Counted from the first letter of the stretch, positions 1-6,886 are shown. The stretch is 8,183 nucleotides of DNA from Promethearchaeota archaeon (GCA_014729315.1 WJKD01000327.1:1-8183); one strand, 5' to 3'. A program made the numbers and translations. The notes: generated from the letters alone by a model not told the origin.

Positions 1-84
1 CCCTTGATTAATCCAATCGAGGAAGTAAAGAGTAGCTTGTTTATCTGCCTCTGAAATTTCTACTTCACCTTTTTTAACTTCAAT
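1..84 (-). CDS. N-terminal part of an unidentified protein, cut by the left edge
   Basis: An open minus-strand frame of 28 codons runs off the left edge, reading IEVKKGEVEISEADKQ then ATLYFLDWINQG. It is charged, with a normal amphipathic pattern, and its third codon positions are mostly A or T as in the neighbouring genes, so I think it is real coding sequence. The frame has no ATG, GTG or TTG between its upstream stop (97-99) and the edge; only ATA (85-87) or ATT (82-84) could start it. A TTG at 81-83 lies one frame off, followed by a run of six A (plus-strand T at 70-75). One more A in that run would join TTG to this frame and give MKLKKGEVEIS. The cause could be a homopolymer error, a non-standard start, or decay. 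The family is not recognised. The gene would be divergent from the helicase. Confidence 0.4.
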   Translation of the reverse strand, partial: MEVKKGEVEISEADKQATLYFLDWINQG

Positions 85-99
85 TATTTGATAAAATTA

Positions 100-304
100 A
101 TTAAAATTTTGTTAAGTTGTTTAATTGTATTATTTTAGTTTTATTATTTAATTGTTTGTTTTTCCTAGAATTAATCCTTATACATATTTTTTATCATTTT
201 TAACCAATTTTTGGTTTTTAACCTATTTAACCCCAAATTTCTTTTATCTGCTTAGATTTATATATTTAGGTTAAAAATCGATTAACAAATAGTTGTTGAA
301 TTAG
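100..304. other. AT-rich divergent intergenic region
   Basis: About 200 bases without a credible reading frame separate the left partial gene from the helicase. The region contains a short hairpin, AACCAA-TTT-TTGGTT, at 202-216. It also holds three copies of the core TTTTTAACC: ATTTTTAACC at 196-205, TTTTTAACC at 215-223, and the exact inverse GGTTAAAAAT at 269-278. The last copy lies just downstream of the helicase TATA-like box, so these repeats could be regulatory. In sequence this AT-rich they could also be chance. Confidence 0.5.
257..266 (+). promoter_or_regulatory. TATA-like box of the helicase gene
   Basis: TTTATATATT is the best archaeal TATA-like element ahead of the helicase. Transcription would be expected roughly 25 bases downstream, near 285-290, leaving a leader of about 15-20 bases before the TTG at 305. 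No convincing Shine-Dalgarno site precedes that TTG. The call is from spacing and composition only. Confidence 0.45.
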
Positions 305-2977
305 TTGGCTACTTTTACTAAAAACTTTTTTATAGTTATTGATAAAGATTGGAGTGTTAAAAAGGAACACTCGTATAATTTGAGTTTTTTTTATTTAAAT
401 TCTCTCAAAAGAAAAAAAAATTTCTTTTCGTACGTAAACAAACCATTTTTCAAGGGAAAAGTAATTTTTGGATCTGATTTCAAAAATAGGATACGTCCCT
501 TAAAGATGGATAAAATTCATGAGGACGGTACTTTCTCACCTGTTAATCCAAAGTTATTTAAGAAATTTCTTAAGTCAGAGAAGTTACAATTTATTGCATT
601 TTCCAGCCAAACTGATTCGAAATATTTCTTATCAATCAAGGAAATGTTAGCCAACTTGCATTATCCAAAGGAAAAAATAACCACTCTTACTTTCTGTCAG
701 TCTTGTCTCAATGAAAACAAATTTAATATTTTAGATAAAGGTACCCAAATCGAATCCCTTAAAAGCGATTTAATTTGCCCCAACTGCGCAATAGAGTTAA
801 TACTTAAAAGAGCTAAAACAATTGGACTTATTAAAGAGGAACGATATAGTCTCAAATTAAAGGGATTTCTTACGCATCTCGTATTGAAGTTTAAAAGCGT
901 GAAAAAAGTATTAGATTCGTTTAAACCTAATTTTGATCCCGCGCAAGATAAAGAGATTACGCTATACGATGTTGAGGAAAGTCCCGCTATCGGAAAAAAA
1001 TATCTCAATTATCCAGTAAACAAGCTTGCCATTCCAGATGCTTTTAAGAAAAATCTGAATGATCTAAATATAAAAAAGCTTCTTCCTATTCAATCCATAT
1101 CAATCGAAGAAGGTTTATTATCAAAATACAATAATCAGCTTATTATGGCTCCCACATCGGGTGGTAAAACCTTAGTCGGAGAATTAGCTGGTATTTCGAA
1201 AGTGCTTAAACAGAAAAATACTACTATGTTGTATTTAGTTCCGATTGTGGCTTTAGCGAATGTAAGAACGGATGAGTTTATTAAGAAATACGCTTCTTTA
1301 AATTTAAATATCATAAAAAAAGTAGGAGAATCACTCATAGATGCAAAAGATGTTAGAGAAAACTTAGAAAATCTTCCAGATGCAGACATTATTATTGCTA
1401 CTTACGAGGCGATCGATTACATATTAAGAAGTGGTAATAAACAATATTTAACCAGAATAAATACGGTAGTTATCGATGAGATTCAAACTTTAATTGATCC
1501 AGAAAGAGGGTTTATCTTAGATGGACTAATAGCCCGTTTAAAGATTCTTTTTCCTGAAGCTCAATTTTTATATTTAAGCGCAACTATAGGGGAACCTCAA
1601 TTATTAGCCAATAGGCTAGAAAGTAAACTGATAAGATATAATAGTAGACCAGTACCAATAGAGCGCCATCTCATTTTATGCGTTAACGACAATGTAAAAA
1701 AAAAATATATTACTAAATTAGTTAGGAAATCATTTAGTGAAAAATCAAGATATAATTATCGTGGTCAATCGATAATCTTTACAAATACAAGAAAAAAATG
1801 CGAAAATTTATCGGAATATCTTCAAAGAAGGGGTTTAAAAGTAAAACCTTATCATTCGGGGTTAACAAATGAGGAACGAAACATCGTTGAGTTCGAATTT
1901 CAACAACAGAGGATTTCTGGAGTAGTGGCAACCGCAGCTTTAGCTGCTGGAGTTGATTTTCCAGCAAGGCAAGTTATCTTTGAATCGCTTGCTATGGGAA
2001 TCAATTGGTTGTCGGTTGCTGAATTTGAACAAATGTTAGGAAGAGCTGGTCGATTGAAGAAACACGATTTAGGCTTCACTTATTTATTGGTGGAACCTGG
2101 AAAAATTTACTCTCCTAAGATGAAACATACCGAGGAAACAATAGCGATAAGGTTATTAAACGGGAAGATAAAAGACTTTGAACTTACTCCTGATGAGGAC
2201 CGTTCTCTTACGGAATTATTAGCCTTTGTGTCAGTTTTTAATCAATCGATCGATTTTAATTTAATTGATGAATATTATGGTCTAATCATAAATAATAAAT
2301 ATAATTTAAATTCGCTTTTGGAAAAATTAGGAAAACTAGAATTAATTGAAAAAAAGGTCAAATTATTCAATATAACTCAATTAGGACAAGCTATAGCAAA
2401 ATCCTTTCTTACCATTGATCAATCTCTCGATATCGTAAAGGAATTTGAAAAAAATGAAAAAGATCCGATTGAACTCGTATTAGATCTTAAACCATTGAGA
2501 AATGTCTATCTATCTAAAAGTATCGTTGCCGATTTGTCAAAAAATAGGAACATGAAGTATTTTTCGAACAATTTATTTAGTGCAAGCGTGCTTTCTTTGA
2601 TGAATGCGGAATATGTAAGAAAACGCAAGAAATTTTCTGACGATTTTATTAATTTTATTACTAAATGGACAACCGATATATTCAATTGTCGCTGCAAAGA
2701 CAATCCATATTGCGACTGTGGTAGAATCAATCTCGAAAAAATAATATTCAATCTTAGAATTGAGGAAAAAATGTCCGTAAGCGAAATTTGTGCAATTTTG
2801 GAAAAGGACTACAAAATTTTTATATTCAGAGCGGATATTTATGGTTATTTGGAAAATCTTATTTACTCGTTCGAGAGTGTGAAAAATATAATAAAAGGAA
2901 TCCCAGCTCTTAAGACAAGTTATAACTCATTTTTATCTAATATACCCAAAATTGTCGAAAATATTAAACAGCTATAA
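305..2977 (+). CDS. Ski2-like superfamily 2 helicase with two Cys4 clusters (archaeal ASH-Ski2/DUF5814-type)
   Basis: An 890-residue ATP-dependent nucleic-acid helicase. The core motifs are in order: Walker A APTSGGKT (282-289), DEIQ box (391-394), SAT (425-427), motif V TAALAAGVDFPA (543-554) and motif VI QMLGRAGR (576-583), the Ski2/Hel308 pattern. Ahead of the core lies a CxxC...CxxC zinc-ribbon-like cluster (C131, C134, C158, C161). A second cluster, CRC...YCDC (C795, C797, C803, C805), sits near the C-terminus in place of the usual Hel308 ending. This architecture points to the archaeal Ski2-like helicases annotated as ASH-Ski2 or DUF5814 rather than to Hel308 itself. The family is linked to RNA processing and decay; that role is inferred here. 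The TTG at 305 directly follows an in-frame TAG (302-304). The next Met is residue 68, and the intervening sequence looks like folded protein, so TTG is the likely start. The gene stands alone on its strand until the longin gene 131 bases later. Confidence 0.88.
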   Translation: MATFTKNFFIVIDKDWSVKKEHSYNLSFFYLNSLKRKKNFFSYVNKPFFKGKVIFGSDFKNRIRPLKMDKIHEDGTFSPVNPKLFKKFLKSEKLQFIAFSSQTDSKYFLSIKEMLANLHYPKEKITTLTFCQSCLNENKFNILDKGTQIESLKSDLICPNCAIELILKRAKTIGLIKEERYSLKLKGFLTHLVLKFKSVKKVLDSFKPNFDPAQDKEITLYDVEESPAIGKKYLNYPVNKLAIPDAFKKNLNDLNIKKLLPIQSISIEEGLLSKYNNQLIMAPTSGGKTLVGELAGISKVLKQKNTTMLYLVPIVALANVRTDEFIKKYASLNLNIIKKVGESLIDAKDVRENLENLPDADIIIATYEAIDYILRSGNKQYLTRINTVVIDEIQTLIDPERGFILDGLIARLKILFPEAQFLYLSATIGEPQLLANRLESKLIRYNSRPVPIERHLILCVNDNVKKKYITKLVRKSFSEKSRYNYRGQSIIFTNTRKKCENLSEYLQRRGLKVKPYHSGLTNEERNIVEFEFQQQRISGVVATAALAAGVDFPARQVIFESLAMGINWLSVAEFEQMLGRAGRLKKHDLGFTYLLVEPGKIYSPKMKHTEETIAIRLLNGKIKDFELTPDEDRSLTELLAFVSVFNQSIDFNLIDEYYGLIINNKYNLNSLLEKLGKLELIEKKVKLFNITQLGQAIAKSFLTIDQSLDIVKEFEKNEKDPIELVLDLKPLRNVYLSKSIVADLSKNRNMKYFSNNLFSASVLSLMNAEYVRKRKKFSDDFINFITKWTTDIFNCRCKDNPYCDCGRINLEKIIFNLRIEEKMSVSEICAILEKDYKIFIFRADIYGYLENLIYSFESVKNIIKGIPALKTSYNSFLSNIPKIVENIKQL

Positions 2978-2983
2978 CCTAGC

Positions 2984-3067
2984 ATTAGATTTAAAAGAAG
3001 TCTAATCGAATAATTTATTAAACAATAATAAAAAAATTTAATCGGGATTTTTGGAAAAAACCTTTTT
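2984..3067 (+). terminator. Candidate termination region after the helicase
   Basis: Six bases after the helicase stop is a hairpin with 9-base arms (ATTAGATTT and AAGTCTAAT, one G-U pair) and a 5-base loop at 2984-3006. No U-run follows it directly. Two T5 runs lie further on (3048-3052 and 3063-3067), which is the usual form of archaeal oligo-T termination. The hairpin may instead protect the transcript 3' end. There is no direct proof that transcription ends here. Confidence 0.35.
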
Positions 3068-3108
3068 ACGACCTAAAAATTTGACAAATCGATACATGGC
3101 TTAATTTT

Positions 3109-4065
3109 ATGCTATACACAATATTCCTTTATCAAAGCGAGAGTGGGTTATTATTATTGGACAAAAGCTTCCAAGATATAAGTTCGGGTAAGATGGAATT
3201 ATTCAGTTCCTTTTTTTCAGCTTTAAAGAGTTTCATAAGCGAAATGGTTTTGGAAGGGTCAAAAGAGCTCAGGAATATTGGAATGGGGGATTATACCGTA
3301 TTAATCACCTCGATTTCCGAGATCAAAGCAGATTTAGTGATAATCGGAGATAAGGATGACCAGAAAGAAATTAATAAAATCATCCCAAAAGTCGTCAAGC
3401 TTTTTTTAAAAAATAAAGAAGTTTTTTTAGAATGGGATGGAAAAAGGGCTGATTTTAAAGTATTTGACGAATCCTTAACTGAAATCATCCAATCAAACAA
3501 AAAATTGATTGGAAAAGCAAGTTTGATAGAAAAACCCGAAACAGTGCTTAAATCGATATGGGCACACAAACTCGACCTTAGTGATGAAGAAAAACAAAAA
3601 CTTTCCAAGGAATTAGAAACTTTAAAAATCGAATTAGATCAAACTGAAAATGTAGCGAGGAAGTTAGAAATTTTAGATCGTTTGCTCAATCTATCAGAGA
3701 ATTTAAAAGCGGAACAAGAATTCATAAATTTTCAAAATAAGAAAAAACAACTAAAAGACCAATTGAGAGATGTTAAGCTAAAATTGAGATATTATTTAGA
3801 AAGAGTGAAGGAATCTGTTTCAGAAGCGGTTAATTCTTTAGGTAATAAACCTATTAACGAGGGAAGTTATAAAGAAGTATATTTAAATTTGTACTCGTTT
3901 TCAAATAAACTTAAGTTAATCTCATTGGACGATACATGGGAAAAATATCGGGAAATGGCAAATATGCTCATAAATAAAGACGACTTTTCTCGAGATGAAT
4001 TATCAGACGCAATACAATTTGTATTTAAAATGAAAACTGATGTAAACGAATACATTAATATTTAA
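3109..4065 (+). CDS. Longin-like domain plus coiled-coil protein
   Basis: A 318-residue cytosolic protein with no signal peptide or membrane segment. Residues 1 to about 125 have the strand-helix pattern of a longin/roadblock-like domain: an opening strand pair around LYTIFLYQSESG, an amphipathic helix containing FFSALKSFISEM (35-46), two strands (VLIT, then ADLVIIGD), and a second long helix. Residues about 157-245 are rich in K, E and L with heptad-like spacing and probably form a coiled coil. The remaining C-terminal part looks helical and is not recognised. Helix 1 closely matches the same helix, at the same residue numbers, in the small longin-like protein encoded at 5325-5777. Longin domains commonly bind or regulate small GTPases, and a GTPase gene lies 20 bases away in convergent orientation. 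No strong Shine-Dalgarno site is visible, and the leader is probably short. The domain call comes from sequence pattern only; partner and function are unknown. Confidence 0.7.
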   Translation: MLYTIFLYQSESGLLLLDKSFQDISSGKMELFSSFFSALKSFISEMVLEGSKELRNIGMGDYTVLITSISEIKADLVIIGDKDDQKEINKIIPKVVKLFLKNKEVFLEWDGKRADFKVFDESLTEIIQSNKKLIGKASLIEKPETVLKSIWAHKLDLSDEEKQKLSKELETLKIELDQTENVARKLEILDRLLNLSENLKAEQEFINFQNKKKQLKDQLRDVKLKLRYYLERVKESVSEAVNSLGNKPINEGSYKEVYLNLYSFSNKLKLISLDDTWEKYREMANMLINKDDFSRDELSDAIQFVFKMKTDVNEYINI

Positions 4066-4085
4066 AACTTTATAAAGAGAGAACT
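4066..4085. other. Convergent 3' junction with a 10-base palindrome
   Basis: Only 20 bases separate the stop codons of the longin coiled-coil gene (+) and the DRG-like GTPase (-). They contain the perfect palindrome CTTTATAAAG (4068-4077) but no T-run on either strand. Each transcript therefore probably ends inside the other gene. For the plus-strand transcript, the first T6 run is at 4146-4151, antisense to the end of the GTPase gene. Overlapping 3' ends are thus likely. Confidence 0.4.
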
Positions 4086-5282
4086 TTAAGCTATAGTATG
4101 AATCTCAATTATATCGTTATTTTCTATAGGATAATCTAAACCCACTTTTTTCCTTTTCTGACGAGCACCTTTCCTGATAATAGTTGCGTAATCAAATAAT
4201 TCGTAGAGGCTTTTATGAATTTTTAACGCTACATCTTTAACATTAGAATTGGCTTGCATTATTAGCGGTTTATCGCTCACTTTACCTGAATTCATCGTGT
4301 AGACCTTTATTTTATTTAAAAATGAAAGAATTTTAGCTCCAAAATCGGATGGAAATCGATCTTTTTCTACACTTGTACCGATGATAATGGGAAATTTATC
4401 TGAATACTTTTCTTTCATTTTTTCAAAAGCCTCTTCAGTATGAGGTAAATCTCCTTTTGTTCCCAATAAAATGGATTTTTTGTATACAACTGCGGGATTT
4501 AAAGCGTCTACGATTTGTCTTAGAGTAATCTCTCCAAAAATTTTTACTACAGCGTTTCGAATTCCACTTTCAAATACTAATTCTTTAATTTGATTCGAAA
4601 ATTCCTCCATATCGTCTTGATATTGGAGTTCTTTCGTCAGAAAAAAAACTTGAATTTTATTAGCGCCAGTCTTCTCGATACTAATAGGAGGAGGATCGAC
4701 ATTTATTCTTATATCAGCGTTATACAGCTCCTCTAAAATTAATTCGATTTGCCTATCAATATCTCTTGATAAATCCACGCAGATACAGATCAAATCGCAG
4801 GTTCTGAGTGCGGCAAGAATTTCCTTTCCATTTCCCACACCTTTAGAAGCATCTTCCATAATAGAAGGCATATCAATCATCTGGAATCTAATTTTATCGT
4901 ACGTATAAATTCCGATTTCGGGAACGGGCGTAAATCTTCCAATTTTATCTTTTGCTGCGCCTGTAAGATAATTTAATAATGAAGTTTTACCTACTCCGGG
5001 GTTGTAATAGTCGCTAATCAATATGAGTTGGATTTCTTCTTTTTTTATAGAAAACGGGCTTACAACTTTACCAGCGCTTCTTGCTATTTCTCTATTTTTC
5101 TCTTGTTGACGTTTTAGTTTAGCTAACCGAGATTTGTTTAATGCAACAATTTTCTCTGTTGCTTTATGTTTAGGAACTAGGGAAAGGAACTCTTCTAATT
5201 TTTTAATTTTTTCATCTATAGTCTTCGCATCTAAATACTGTTGATATTTAGCTTGAGCTTCAGGGCCTATATTCGAACTCAA
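4086..5282 (-). CDS. DRG/Obg-like GTPase with TGS domain and altered P-loop
   Basis: A 398-residue protein with DRG domain order. The N-terminal helical segment (24-62, with VPKHKATEKI and RLAKLKRQQ) matches the helix-turn-helix start of DRG proteins. The G domain spans about 84-310 and a TGS domain about 330-398. In the G domain, G1 reads YNPGVGKT (93-100), where DRG proteins have GFPSVGKS, so the first glycine is tyrosine. G3 reads DMPS (137-140) instead of DxPG. G4 TKGD (275-278) and G5 GTS (302-304) are acceptable, and K99 and T100 are kept. The insert before G4 resembles that of DRG. DRG proteins are translation-associated GTPases; this one is probably a divergent paralogue with altered nucleotide binding. 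The start is TTG at 5282, because the upstream in-frame codons reach a stop with no ATG and AGGGG lies 7 bases upstream. It follows the longin-like gene by 42 bases, probably in one operon. Confidence 0.85.
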   Translation of the reverse strand: MSSNIGPEAQAKYQQYLDAKTIDEKIKKLEEFLSLVPKHKATEKIVALNKSRLAKLKRQQEKNREIARSAGKVVSPFSIKKEEIQLILISDYYNPGVGKTSLLNYLTGAAKDKIGRFTPVPEIGIYTYDKIRFQMIDMPSIMEDASKGVGNGKEILAALRTCDLICICVDLSRDIDRQIELILEELYNADIRINVDPPPISIEKTGANKIQVFFLTKELQYQDDMEEFSNQIKELVFESGIRNAVVKIFGEITLRQIVDALNPAVVYKKSILLGTKGDLPHTEEAFEKMKEKYSDKFPIIIGTSVEKDRFPSDFGAKILSFLNKIKVYTMNSGKVSDKPLIMQANSNVKDVALKIHKSLYELFDYATIIRKGARQKRKKVGLDYPIENNDIIEIHTIA

Positions 5283-5289
5283 ATAAAAT

Positions 5290-5294
5290 CCCCT
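5290..5294 (-). promoter_or_regulatory. Shine-Dalgarno site deciding the TTG start of the GTPase
   Basis: On the minus strand AGGGG lies 7 bases before TTG (5280-5282). No ATG or GTG occurs in frame between that TTG and the upstream stop, so this site fixes the start. It also suggests translation from a longer shared transcript with the longin-like gene rather than from a leaderless message. Confidence 0.6.
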
Positions 5295-5324
5295 ATGATA
5301 AAATGGGTTTTAAAGTAGGATTAA

Positions 5325-5777
5325 TTAAAATAATGATTTAAACCTATCCTCAGTTTTCATTTTTAGATCTCCAAGAATCTCTCCAACTCTACCATCAAAT
5401 TTTCTAAAGAATCTATTCTTTTTTGAAAATATATCGTTGAGAGAGTATCGATTCAAAAAACTCTGGAGAATCTGACCTAATAATTTTTTAACGACTTCAG
5501 AGTCTGTTTCCTTTTCCACGATTGCGTAAGTAAGCAAAGGTTGCTTATTATTGATATCTTCACCGGGTAGGGAGATCATCTGAGAATTACAAACAAGTTT
5601 AAAAGAAGCTAAAGAAACTACATTTATATCGTCGCCAAATACTTCAGTAGTAAAAGATTCAAGGGCCGATAAAAATCCCGCTCGCAAGTTTGGTTCTAAT
5701 ACTTCTGAAGAGTGATAATACTTTATTTCAATTATATTTCTATTTCCTAGATTTATTCCCATTTCTAAGACTGCCAT
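5325..5777 (-). CDS. Small longin/roadblock-like protein
   Basis: A 150-residue cytosolic protein that is almost entirely one longin-like domain. It has two opening strands (about 2-11 and 14-23), an amphipathic helix FLSALESFTTEVF (35-47), further strands around VVSLASFKLVCN and LLTYAIVEKE, then helices including VVKKLLGQILQSFL. The helix-1 pattern FxSALxSFxxE occurs at the same residue numbers in the longin coiled-coil protein at 3109-4065, so the two probably share an ancestor. The ATG at 5777 is preceded by a TATA-like box at a distance that gives a very short leader. The DRG-like GTPase follows 42 bases downstream on the same strand, consistent with a two-gene operon and a GTPase-partner role. 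That role is inferred from gene order and fold only. A roadblock domain is the main alternative, and a later start at Met6 is possible. Confidence 0.72.
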   Translation of the reverse strand: MAVLEMGINLGNRNIIEIKYYHSSEVLEPNLRAGFLSALESFTTEVFGDDINVVSLASFKLVCNSQMISLPGEDINNKQPLLTYAIVEKETDSEVVKKLLGQILQSFLNRYSLNDIFSKKNRFFRKFDGRVGEILGDLKMKTEDRFKSLF

Positions 5778-5810
5778 AGTTTCTCTAACGATTTTCTCTT
5801 AAATATTTTT

Positions 5811-5818
5811 TTTATATA
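5811..5818 (-). promoter_or_regulatory. TATA-like box for the longin-GTPase operon
   Basis: The minus strand reads TATATAAA followed by an A-rich tract. Transcription about 25 bases downstream would begin near 5789, leaving roughly 10-12 bases before the ATG at 5777. This fits a near-leaderless archaeal transcript and the lack of a clear Shine-Dalgarno site there. The call is by position and composition only. Confidence 0.5.
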
Positions 5819-5851
5819 TGATAAATTTTAAGATTGATAACGATATTATTT

Positions 5852-5870
5852 AAAAAAATTGAAGTTCAAT
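5852..5870 (-). terminator. Possible folD terminator
   Basis: On the minus strand the inverted repeat ATTGAA-C-TTCAAT (5858-5870), usable as a 4-base stem with a 5-base loop, runs into a T7 tract (complement of A at 5852-5858). It lies about 75 bases beyond the folD stop and just upstream of the longin operon promoter. The stem is weak, so the oligo-T tract is the stronger argument. Confidence 0.35.
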
Positions 5871-5905
5871 GTTCATAGTAAATATGAAATTATTCAATAA
5901 TTTAA

Positions 5906-5924
5906 TTTTATTTTATTTTATTTT
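5906..5924. repeat. Short tandem repeat of TTTTA
   Basis: TTTTA is repeated three times and followed by TTTT, inside the 167-base gap between folD and the longin-like gene. It is a low-complexity AT tract and probably slippage-prone. On the folD strand it is A-rich, so it does not serve as an oligo-T terminator for folD. Confidence 0.6.
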
Positions 5925-5944
5925 GTATGAAATTTAAATAATTT

Positions 5945-6805
5945 TTAAGTAGATTCCAATTGTTTCTTAAAGGCATTCAATGTGTTTCGCATTAAAGAAT
6001 GGACAGTCATAGGACCGACTCCTCCTGGAACAGGTGTAATCTTCGCACATTTTGGAAGTACATCTTTGAAATTTACATCTCCTACGAGAGTTCCGTCAAT
6101 TCTGTTTGTTCCGACATCAATAATTACTGCACTTTCCTTAATTTTTTCCTTTGTAACAAAGTTAGCCTTACCTACAGCCACGATTAAAATATCAGCACGC
6201 TTCATATGAGACTCAATTTCTATTGTTGATGTATGACATACCGTAATTGTCGCGTTTCTTTTTAAACACATAAATATTAGAGGTTTTCCAACCAGATTTG
6301 ACCGACTAACAATCACAACTTCTTTACCTTCAAGGTCAATATTATATTCTTCTAACAAAGTTATTATTCCTTTAGGCGTACACGCTGCTAACTCTTCGTC
6401 ATAGTTGAATAACTTTCCCTTATTAATCATGTGAAATCCATCAACATCCTTTTCGGGACGGATAAGGTTTAAAAATAAGTCAGTGTTTTCTTTTAGTTCA
6501 TTTGGGAGCGGTAATTGAAGCAGAATTCCGTGTACACTTTTATCAGCGTTTAGATTTTCTATTTCCTCCTTTAATTCTGAAATAGCTACATCTTCTTTTA
6601 AATTTATTTGTAAAGATTCAATACCTATTTTTTCGCAAGTTTTATGTTTAATGTTCACATATATTTTAGAAGCTGGATCCCCACCAACTAAAATTGTGGC
6701 TAATTTTGGGTTAACATTATACTTTTTTTTAAGACTTTCGACTTCATGTTTCAATTTTGTGTTTAATTCTGTTGCTAATTTTCTTCCATTCAAAATTTTA
6801 CCCAT
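5945..6805 (-). CDS. folD: Bifunctional methylenetetrahydrofolate dehydrogenase/methenyltetrahydrofolate cyclohydrolase
   Basis: A full-length FolD of 286 residues, the usual size. It interconverts 5,10-methylene-, 5,10-methenyl- and 10-formyl-tetrahydrofolate in the cytosol. Visible signatures are the catalytic YVNIK (Y49, K53), QLPLP (97-101), KDVDGFH (119-125, with D122 in the folate site), CTPKG (142-146), the dinucleotide-binding SRSNLVGKP (167-175) and PVPGGVGPMTV (258-268). The first residue of the SRS motif is more often glycine (GRS); the change is mild. The ATG start has AGAAGGTG 7 bases upstream. Its presence implies folate-based rather than only methanopterin-based one-carbon chemistry. 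In archaea folD is often thought to have come from bacteria, but nothing in this sequence alone proves transfer. It seems to be transcribed alone, with gaps of 118 and 167 bases around it. Confidence 0.96.
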   Translation of the reverse strand: MGKILNGRKLATELNTKLKHEVESLKKKYNVNPKLATILVGGDPASKIYVNIKHKTCEKIGIESLQINLKEDVAISELKEEIENLNADKSVHGILLQLPLPNELKENTDLFLNLIRPEKDVDGFHMINKGKLFNYDEELAACTPKGIITLLEEYNIDLEGKEVVIVSRSNLVGKPLIFMCLKRNATITVCHTSTIEIESHMKRADILIVAVGKANFVTKEKIKESAVIIDVGTNRIDGTLVGDVNFKDVLPKCAKITPVPGGVGPMTVHSLMRNTLNAFKKQLEST

Positions 6806-6812
6806 CTTTATT

Positions 6813-6820
6813 CACCTTCT
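6813..6820 (-). promoter_or_regulatory. Shine-Dalgarno site of folD
   Basis: AGAAGGTG on the minus strand ends 7 bases before the folD ATG and pairs with the archaeal 16S tail through GGTG. An A-rich TATA-like tract (minus-strand ACTAAAAAAAAATAC, 6841-6855) lies at a distance that would place the transcript start just upstream of this site. Confidence 0.6.
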
Positions 6821-6860
6821 TGCCAGTTTTTTGAAATATTGTATTTTTTTTTAGTATTGA

Positions 6861-6886
6861 GAAATCATTAAAGATTTCAATTGAAA
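6861..6886. repeat. Overlapping inverted repeats upstream of folD
   Basis: GAAATC-N6-GATTTC (6861-6878) is a perfect 6-base hairpin. Its right arm overlaps the perfect 12-base palindrome TTTCAATTGAAA (6875-6886). The pair lies just upstream of the folD TATA-like tract and 38 bases or more from the stop of the surface-protein gene. It could be a dimeric regulator site for folD or part of a 3' end structure of the upstream gene. Confidence 0.4.

Noticed and set aside
1..54. Plus-strand frame PLINPIEEVKSSLFICL ending at TGA (52-54)
   Set aside because: Its third codon positions are G/C-rich compared with the rest of the window, whereas the minus frame over the same bases fits local codon use better.
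697..1389. Minus-strand open frames inside the helicase
   Set aside because: They run antisense to the helicase zinc-ribbon and Walker A regions, show no domain and have no promoter or Shine-Dalgarno support.
305..2977. Assignment of the helicase as Hel308 (DNA repair)
   Set aside because: It has DEIQ instead of DExH, an N-terminal zinc-ribbon-like cluster and a C-terminal cysteine cluster, none of which is typical of Hel308.
5982..6209. Plus-strand open frames inside folD
   Set aside because: They lie antisense to clear FolD motifs (PVPGGVGPM and others), have no family features and are shadows of the real gene.
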